A DNA stretch of 30,568 nt, taken from contig CANNLO010000016.1 of NCBI GenBank assembly GCA_947505055.1, positions 1-30,568 of the forward strand, read 5' to 3'. Below the pieces are notes generated by a model. That model worked only from the letters and a program-made list of their open reading frames with translations. It made no database searches and was not told the origin of the DNA. Numbering within the stretch: the stretch's first letter is position 1; the number at the start of each line of letters is the position of its first letter. Below, piece after piece: positions 25,735 through 30,568 of this stretch. The position numbers and the translations under genes are program-made. The stretch is from Methylococcaceae bacterium. GTDB taxonomy: Bacteria; Pseudomonadota; Gammaproteobacteria; Methylococcales; Methylomonadaceae.

Positions 25735-26414
25735 TTACTATCCTTATCTAATAATTCGAGCATAAGCTCAGCTGCCGATTGCTCGGCTTTTTTTCTGGAG
25801 TTTCCTGCGCCTATACAGGTTTCTGCAACCAGTGATGTAGAGCATTTCACTTTAAAAGTTTGTTCATGGGCAAGGCCGGACATAGTCAATACCTTATAAA
25901 CAGGTAATTCCATTTTTCTGGATTGCATCAATTCCTGCAACTGTGTTTTGGGATCTTTCTGCCAATTATCGAGGGATAAACTTTCCAGTTTCTTTGCAAA
26001 TAGTTGCAAAATCCACTCCTGACATACCTCCATGCCTTGGTCGTTGTAAAGCGCACCAATAATAGCTTCCACGGCATCGGATAAAATAGAGTCACGACGA
26101 AACCCGCCGCTTTTCAATTCGCCCGAACCTAACAACAAATAATCACCCATTTGATTATTTCGAGCTAACTCAGCTAATGAACCCTGATTGACTAGACTCG
26201 CCCTTAAACGACTTAATACGCCTTCAGCGGCGGAGGGAAACAACTCAAATATTTTCTGGGCAATAACAAAACCCAGGATAGAATCGCCTAAAAACTCTAA
26301 TCGTTCATTATTGTTCGAACTTGCACTTCGATGCGTTAACGCGCTGGTAAAAAGCTGAGGATTATTAAATGTCAGCCCCAATTTTTTACACAATTCTTCA
26401 GGATTTTTTATCAC
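25731..26414 (-). CDS. rnc: Ribonuclease III
   Basis: A 227-aa double-stranded RNA endonuclease that matures rRNA and regulatory RNAs. The catalytic domain carries ERLEFLGDS (37-45) with D44, and SDAVEAIIGALY with D113 and E116. A double-stranded RNA binding domain occupies about 155-222 (DPKTQLQELMQSRKMELPVY through AGNSRKKAEQSAAELML). It overlaps era by four bases and DUF4845 by four bases. Confidence 0.98.
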   Translation of the reverse strand: MIKNPEELCKKLGLTFNNPQLFTSALTHRSASSNNNERLEFLGDSILGFVIAQKIFELFPSAAEGVLSRLRASLVNQGSLAELARNNQMGDYLLLGSGELKSGGFRRDSILSDAVEAIIGALYNDQGMEVCQEWILQLFAKKLESLSLDNWQKDPKTQLQELMQSRKMELPVYKVLTMSGLAHEQTFKVKCSTSLVAETCIGAGNSRKKAEQSAAELMLELLDKDSK

Positions 26415-26788
26415 TCCTGGCCTACCTCAATAGAGTCATGAAATTCGGCTAAAGCGCTCAAATTACCAGCCAGTTTAACAACAGTCTCATATTCAATATC
26501 AACTTTTAAATAGCTGCCGTGTTTAATGATCTTAATGTCATCCTTGGTAACATCGTAAACATAATTTATATTAAAACGTTTGGCTAAACTCTCCCTGATT
26601 TCAGCTTCGCTTTTAGATTGAATATCCGGCATTTGTTTTAGCGCTGTCAAAGCACTAGTCACTTTACCGTGATCCAAATAAATAGGCACTATCTTAAGTG
26701 TCAATAAAGTAAAAAATCCGATCAACCCTAAAATAAAAACCAGCGTAATCAAGGTAAAGCCTTGGTGACGTTTAAATGAAAAAGTCAT
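26411..26788 (-). CDS. DUF4845 pilin-like membrane protein
   Basis: A 125-aa protein with a type IV pilin-like start, KRHQGFTLITLVFILGLIGFFTLLTLKIV, then a small soluble domain. The G|FTL cleavage-like site would be preceded by a short basic leader, although residue 5 after the site is Thr rather than the Glu of true pilins. GGAGA lies at good spacing before the ATG. Proteins of this family sit between lepB and rnc in many beta- and gammaproteobacteria; the function is unknown. Confidence 0.85.
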   Translation of the reverse strand: MTFSFKRHQGFTLITLVFILGLIGFFTLLTLKIVPIYLDHGKVTSALTALKQMPDIQSKSEAEIRESLAKRFNINYVYDVTKDDIKIIKHGSYLKVDIEYETVVKLAGNLSALAEFHDSIEVGQE

Positions 26789-26909
26789 ACTTTTCTCCAG
26801 ATGGTATATTAATTACAAGGACTCACAGATTAGAAAAAAGATACTTTAAGTTCAAAAATTCATATTTAATTAGCAATCTGTGATTTAAAAAACCAAAATA
26901 CAGAGCTGT

Positions 26910-27686
26910 TTATTTCAACACTGTTCCAATGCGGTCTAAGCCCACGCCTTTATTTTGCCAATCCCAACTCATCCAGATGAAAAAAGCTTTTCCAACCAGA
27001 TTTTCTTCCGGAACCGTACCCCAATAGCGACTGTCATTACTATTATCGCGATTATCACCCATCACGAAATAACTTCCTTTAGGCACAACATAAACACCTT
27101 CAGCCGAGGGCGCGCCATTTCTGATTAGGATACTGTGATCAATACCGGTCAAATCTTCTAACAAATGCTCATTTCCGGTCATATCCTCGCCTTGACCCAC
27201 GCCCTGATATCGTCCCAATGAGACCCGACTAATTGCCTCTCCATTGATGGTCAGTTTTTTGTCGTAGTATGCAATACGATCACCCGGAAGACCAATGACG
27301 CGCTTAATATAATCGACGGCTGGATCTTTAGGATAACGGAAAACGACTATATCTCCCCGTTTTGGCTCATTCAATTCAATGATCTTTTCATTGATTACCG
27401 GTAAGCGTATGCCGTAAGTAAACTTATTCACCAAAATGAAATCGCCGATCAATAAAGTCGGCATCATTGACGCTGAGGGTATGCGAAAAGGCTCGGCAAT
27501 AAACGATCTGAGCAACAATACAATCAACACAACAGGGAAAAATGAACGCGCATACTCGACTAATATAGGCTCATTTTCCTCATCAAATTGGGCGTGCTGA
27601 GCTTTAAGCACCAGTAAATAACCACCCCAAACAACACCCGTAACCAGCGTGGCAACGGCAAGAAAAAAAGAGAAATCGTAATCCAT
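26910..27686 (-). CDS. lepB: Signal peptidase I
   Basis: A 258-aa inner membrane protease removing signal peptides from exported proteins. Two membrane helices (about 6-27 and 49-65) precede a periplasmic domain with nucleophile S73 in IPSASMMPTLLIGDFILVNKF and general base K128 in DYIKRVIGLPGD, followed by GDNRDNSNDSRYWG. It lies 89 bases downstream of lepA and 121 bases upstream of the DUF4845 gene. Confidence 0.97.
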   Translation of the reverse strand: MDYDFSFFLAVATLVTGVVWGGYLLVLKAQHAQFDEENEPILVEYARSFFPVVLIVLLLRSFIAEPFRIPSASMMPTLLIGDFILVNKFTYGIRLPVINEKIIELNEPKRGDIVVFRYPKDPAVDYIKRVIGLPGDRIAYYDKKLTINGEAISRVSLGRYQGVGQGEDMTGNEHLLEDLTGIDHSILIRNGAPSAEGVYVVPKGSYFVMGDNRDNSNDSRYWGTVPEENLVGKAFFIWMSWDWQNKGVGLDRIGTVLK

Positions 27687-27697
27687 GATAAATTCAG

Positions 27698-27744
27698 GTT
27701 AAAGGTTGAGGAATTAAGGTTCAAGGCCAAAAGTTCAAGGTTTT
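27698..27744 (+). repeat. GTTCAA-rich imperfect repeat, copy 2
   Basis: GTTAAAGGTTGA, AGGTTCAA and AAAGTTCAAGG lie in the lepA-lepB gap, in the same order as the copy at 11301-11335 but with small insertions between the words. Confidence 0.3.
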
Positions 27745-27775
27745 AGTCTTATACATTTAGCCTTAAGCCTGACAT

Positions 27776-29575
27776 TTATTCTTTGTTAAGCTGCAAGACG
27801 GCCAAGAACGCTTCTTGAGGAATCTCAATATTGCCGACCTGTTTCATGCGTTTCTTACCGGCCTTTTGTTTTTCCAGCAGTTTTTTCTTACGACTGATGT
27901 CACCACCATAACATTTGGCGATTACGTTTTTGCGCATCGCTTTAACGGTAGATCTGGCAATAACCTTGGAACCGATCGCCGCCTGTATCGCCACTTCATA
28001 CATTTGCCTTGGTATAAGATCTTTCATCTTTTCAACCAGATCTCTACCACGATTAGTACTTAAATCACGATGGACTATGATAGACAAGGCGTCTACTTTT
28101 TCACCATTAATCAACACATCCAATTTAACCAACTCGGCTGTTTGAAAACGTAAAAACTCATAATCAAAAGAGGCAAAACCACGACTCACTGATTTTAAGC
28201 GATCAAAGAAATCCAGCACCACTTCACTCATCGGCATTTCATAATGCAACGAAACTTGGCGCCCGACATACTGCATGTCTTTCTGCACACCGCGCTTTTC
28301 TATACACAAAGTGATTACACCGCCCAGATAAGCCTGAGGAACCAGAATATTGGCTCTGATAATTGGTTCCCTGACTTCTTTGATAGTCCCCATATCCGGA
28401 AGTTTGGCCGGATTATCAATCATTAGAACCTCATCATTTTGAGTAATGACTTCATAAATAACAGTTGGCGCAGTAGTAATCAGATCGACATCGTATTCTC
28501 TTTCCAGTCGCTCTTGCACAATTTCCATGTGCAGCATACCCAAAAAGCCGCAACGAAAACCGAAACCCAAAGCTTGCGAGGTTTCCGGTTCGAAATAAAG
28601 CGAGGCATCATTCAGATTTAACTTATTAAGGGCTTCACGCAAGTCTTCATAATGATCGGAGCTAACTGGATATAAACCAGCGAAAACTCGTGCCTGAACT
28701 TTTTGAAAACCGGTAAGCGGTTCAGCAGCCGGCTTATCAGTCCAAGTAATTGTATCGCCGACGGGCGCACCAAAAATGTCTTTAATTCCGGCAACAACAT
28801 ACCCAACTTCCCCGGTATTTAACAATTCCTTTTCAAGCCGTTTCGGCGTAAAAACGCCAACTTTTTCGGCAATAAAAGACTTACCGGTAGACATGATGGT
28901 GATTTTTTGTTTTCTGCGAATACTGCCATGCACAATTCTAACTAGCGATACCACACCCAGATAACTGTCAAACCACGAATCAATAATCAAAGCCTGTAAG
29001 GGCCCGTCAATTTCACCTTGCGGCGGTGGAATTTTTAGCACCAACTGTTCAAGGACATCCTGAACACCAAGCCCGGTTTTAGCACTGATCATCAATGCCT
29101 CATCAGCAGGAATACCGATAACTTCTTCGATTTCGGCGACCACACGCTCAGGTTCGGCTGATGGCAAATCAATTTTATTCAGGACTGGTACTACTTCCAA
29201 GCCTTGTTCTATGGCAGTATAGCAATTGGCAACACTTTGCGCCTCTACCCCCTGCGCGGCATCAACCACCAGCAACGCACCTTCACATGCCGCGAGAGAT
29301 CTGGAAACCTCGTAGGAAAAATCAACATGGCCCGGCGTATCAATAAAATTAAGCTGGTAGGTTTCACCATCTTTTGCCTTAAAGTCGAGAGTGACACTCT
29401 GCGCTTTAATTGTAATTCCGCGTTCTTTCTCAATATCCATGGAATCGAGTACTTGAGCAGACATTTCCCTTGCGCTTAAGCCGCCACATATTTGAATAAA
29501 ACGATCAGCCAGCGTCGATTTACCATGATCGATATGAGCGATAATGGAAAAGTTTCTTATATGTTTTAAATCCAC
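27776..29575 (-). CDS. lepA: Elongation factor 4 (LepA)
   Basis: A 599-aa ribosome-dependent GTPase with the normal length and start ([16 protein letters not shown]-loop at 13-21). DTPGHVDF and NKIDLP complete the GTP site, and the LepA-specific C-terminal domain is present (the segment from [22 protein letters not shown] to the end). First gene of the lepA-lepB unit, read from an extended -10 promoter about 70 bases upstream. Confidence 0.99.
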   Translation of the reverse strand: MDLKHIRNFSIIAHIDHGKSTLADRFIQICGGLSAREMSAQVLDSMDIEKERGITIKAQSVTLDFKAKDGETYQLNFIDTPGHVDFSYEVSRSLAACEGALLVVDAAQGVEAQSVANCYTAIEQGLEVVPVLNKIDLPSAEPERVVAEIEEVIGIPADEALMISAKTGLGVQDVLEQLVLKIPPPQGEIDGPLQALIIDSWFDSYLGVVSLVRIVHGSIRRKQKITIMSTGKSFIAEKVGVFTPKRLEKELLNTGEVGYVVAGIKDIFGAPVGDTITWTDKPAAEPLTGFQKVQARVFAGLYPVSSDHYEDLREALNKLNLNDASLYFEPETSQALGFGFRCGFLGMLHMEIVQERLEREYDVDLITTAPTVIYEVITQNDEVLMIDNPAKLPDMGTIKEVREPIIRANILVPQAYLGGVITLCIEKRGVQKDMQYVGRQVSLHYEMPMSEVVLDFFDRLKSVSRGFASFDYEFLRFQTAELVKLDVLINGEKVDALSIIVHRDLSTNRGRDLVEKMKDLIPRQMYEVAIQAAIGSKVIARSTVKAMRKNVIAKCYGGDISRKKKLLEKQKAGKKRMKQVGNIEIPQEAFLAVLQLNKE

Positions 29576-29644
29576 TGATATTTCAACTTGTTATGATAGT
29601 GTTAATGCATAGCGTCCAACAGGACACTCTTTGGTATATAAACC

Positions 29645-29653
29645 ATTATAACA
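29645..29653 (-). promoter_or_regulatory. Extended -10 promoter of lepA
   Basis: The minus strand reads TGTTATAAT (29653 to 29645), a perfect extended -10 (TGnTATAAT). No good -35 is found at 16-18 bases, which extended -10 promoters tolerate. The start would be near 29638, giving a leader of about 63 bases that includes a small hairpin, GTCC-TGTT-GGAC. Confidence 0.55.
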
Positions 29654-29719
29654 GATTTAGACCTTTATAAGTTCTAGTTAACGGCTGCCACATAAACAAA
29701 GCGCTTTAGCTAGATTGAG

Positions 29720-30160
29720 TTATTTATTGATGGTAACTTTAGGCTGACCTTGTATTGTCACTACAATTCGTCTGTTCCCACCTTGATTGCGATGCTCGCA
29801 AAGATAAATGCCTTGCCAGATACCCAGATTCAAAGTGCCTTTGGTAATGGGCACACTGCAACTGGAACCCAACAAACAATTTTTAATGTGAGCAGGCATA
29901 TCATCATCGCCCTCATAAGCATGTTTGTAATAAGGCGCCCCTTCCGGAACAAACCTATTAAAATGACTTTCCATATCCAGACGTACAGTCGGATCTGCAT
30001 TCTCATTAATCGTCAGAGACGCCGAAGTATGTTTAATAAATATATGCAGCAAGCCGCATTCAACTCCTGCCAATTCTGGAATGACACTCAAGATTTCGTC
30101 GGTGATTAAATGAAATCCCCTCTGTCTTTCCAGCAATAAAAACTCTCTTTGTATCCACAT
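29720..30160 (-). CDS. yjbQ: YjbQ/UPF0047 family protein
   Basis: A 146-aa cytoplasmic protein of the UPF0047 family. The signature HTSASLTINENADPTVRLDM, the middle HIKNCLLGSS and GTLNLGIWQGIYLCEHR match the family well and supply metal-binding-like His and Glu residues. Some members show weak thiamine-phosphate synthase activity; the true role is unsettled. It is separate from lepA (143-base gap). Confidence 0.93.
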   Translation of the reverse strand: MWIQREFLLLERQRGFHLITDEILSVIPELAGVECGLLHIFIKHTSASLTINENADPTVRLDMESHFNRFVPEGAPYYKHAYEGDDDMPAHIKNCLLGSSCSVPITKGTLNLGIWQGIYLCEHRNQGGNRRIVVTIQGQPKVTINK

Positions 30161-30539
30161 TTACAACACCTTCCCAAGACCCCAAGTAACACTAAAACGA
30201 TGTAATACACAGAATAACAACTTTTCAAAGACTCAATCAGAATAAGTTGAAACCCAGCCTGCCATTATCCTAAAAACCGCAGTTAGTCCACGAAAAGCAC
30301 GAAAGACACGAAATAAATCAAGACCTTGTATTTGTTAAGCTATTCACCCTTTGGGTGATGATCTACAGGGGATCTACAGTTCGGCATCTATTTGAAAAAT
30401 TTCGTGCTTTTAGTGTTTTTCGTGGAAAAATGATTTTTCTAGGATTATTCAAACGCATTAAATTGCAACAAATTTGTAATACTCATAGTCATGCCCACGT
30501 TTTTTTGTATAATCAAAATCATTTTTTGATTATTATTTC
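30161..30539. other. Intergenic stretch with repeats
   Basis: No gene is supported. It contains the inverted-repeat element at 30287-30426, a candidate -10 TATAAT at 30508-30513 and a small hairpin (ATAATCAAAA pairing with TTTTGATTAT) at about 30510-30533 next to the possible gene start at 30540. Confidence 0.5.
30287..30426. repeat. Inverted-repeat element built of CACGAAA units
   Basis: The left arm 30287-30315 is three tandem CACGAAA-type units. The right arm 30398-30426 is its reverse complement with 24 of 29 positions matching. About 82 bases lie between, holding the palindrome TCACCC-TTT-GGGTGA and a doubled GATCTACAG. It looks like a small non-coding repeat, possibly a mobile miniature element. 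Confidence 0.5.
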
Positions 30540-30568
30540 ATGATGCAGACTCCTTTCAAGACTATAGG
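30540..30568 (+). CDS. Possible gene start cut by the window edge
   Basis: ATG codons at 30540 and 30543 open a frame reading MMQTPFKTIG up to the edge. A short polar start followed by FKTIG is reminiscent of NAD kinase N-termini, but ten residues cannot settle it. There is no clear ribosome binding site. Confidence 0.2.

Noticed and set aside
1..30568. CRISPR array, tRNA or rRNA genes
   Set aside because: No regularly spaced repeats and no tRNA-like or rRNA-like sequence noticed on either strand.

Overview
The window looks like chromosomal DNA of a gammaproteobacterium. The evidence is the housekeeping runs lepA-lepB-DUF4845-rnc-era-recO-pdxJ and ftsY-ftsE-ftsX-rpoH, an RpoH with the box QRKLFFNLR, and an aa3/caa3-type cytochrome oxidase operon. 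A methanotroph-related lineage (Methylococcales or similar) is my best guess, from the bacteriohemerythrin beside the oxidase and the overall protein flavour. This is inference; no methane-oxidation gene is present.

Left arm (1-7685), accessory DNA, visibly more GC-rich than the rest. It opens with the tail of an IS1595-type transposase. Next is a tightly coupled three-gene set: a membrane-anchored NAD(P)H/FAD/[2Fe-2S] reductase, a four-helix di-heme cytochrome b and a membrane-anchored octaheme cytochrome c. I read this as an electron wire across the inner membrane. A convergent 892-aa P-type cation ATPase follows, then a scar in which the C-terminal piece of a recombinase abuts a 5'-truncated, frameshifted ISAs1 transposase.

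Middle (7833-19631). yceH (+) faces a minus-strand series. Read in transcription order, one oxidase operon runs coxB (with a fused cytochrome c domain), coxA, a 32-aa small membrane protein, ctaG/COX11 and coxC, ending at a strong terminator. A divergent twin-transmembrane gene separates it from surf1, a SCO-like gene, a fused gene, ftsE, ftsX and rpoH. The fused gene is the most striking feature of the window: one uninterrupted 642-codon frame encodes a complete heme A synthase (CtaA/COX15) joined to the NG domain of FtsY, the SRP receptor. No separate ftsY start is visible, and no heme O synthase gene (ctaB) lies at the junction. rpoH has its own promoter, overlapped by a near-perfect CIRCE operator, which suggests HrcA control of sigma-32.

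Right arm (19867-30568). Bacteriohemerythrin and a large unrecognised lipoprotein come first. Then, all on the minus strand, come a PP2C phosphatase, pdxJ, recO, era, rnc, a DUF4845 pilin-like protein, lepB, lepA (with an extended -10 promoter) and yjbQ. The last 400 bases hold an inverted-repeat element built of CACGAAA units and, at the very edge, a possible gene start. No rRNA, tRNA or CRISPR array was seen.
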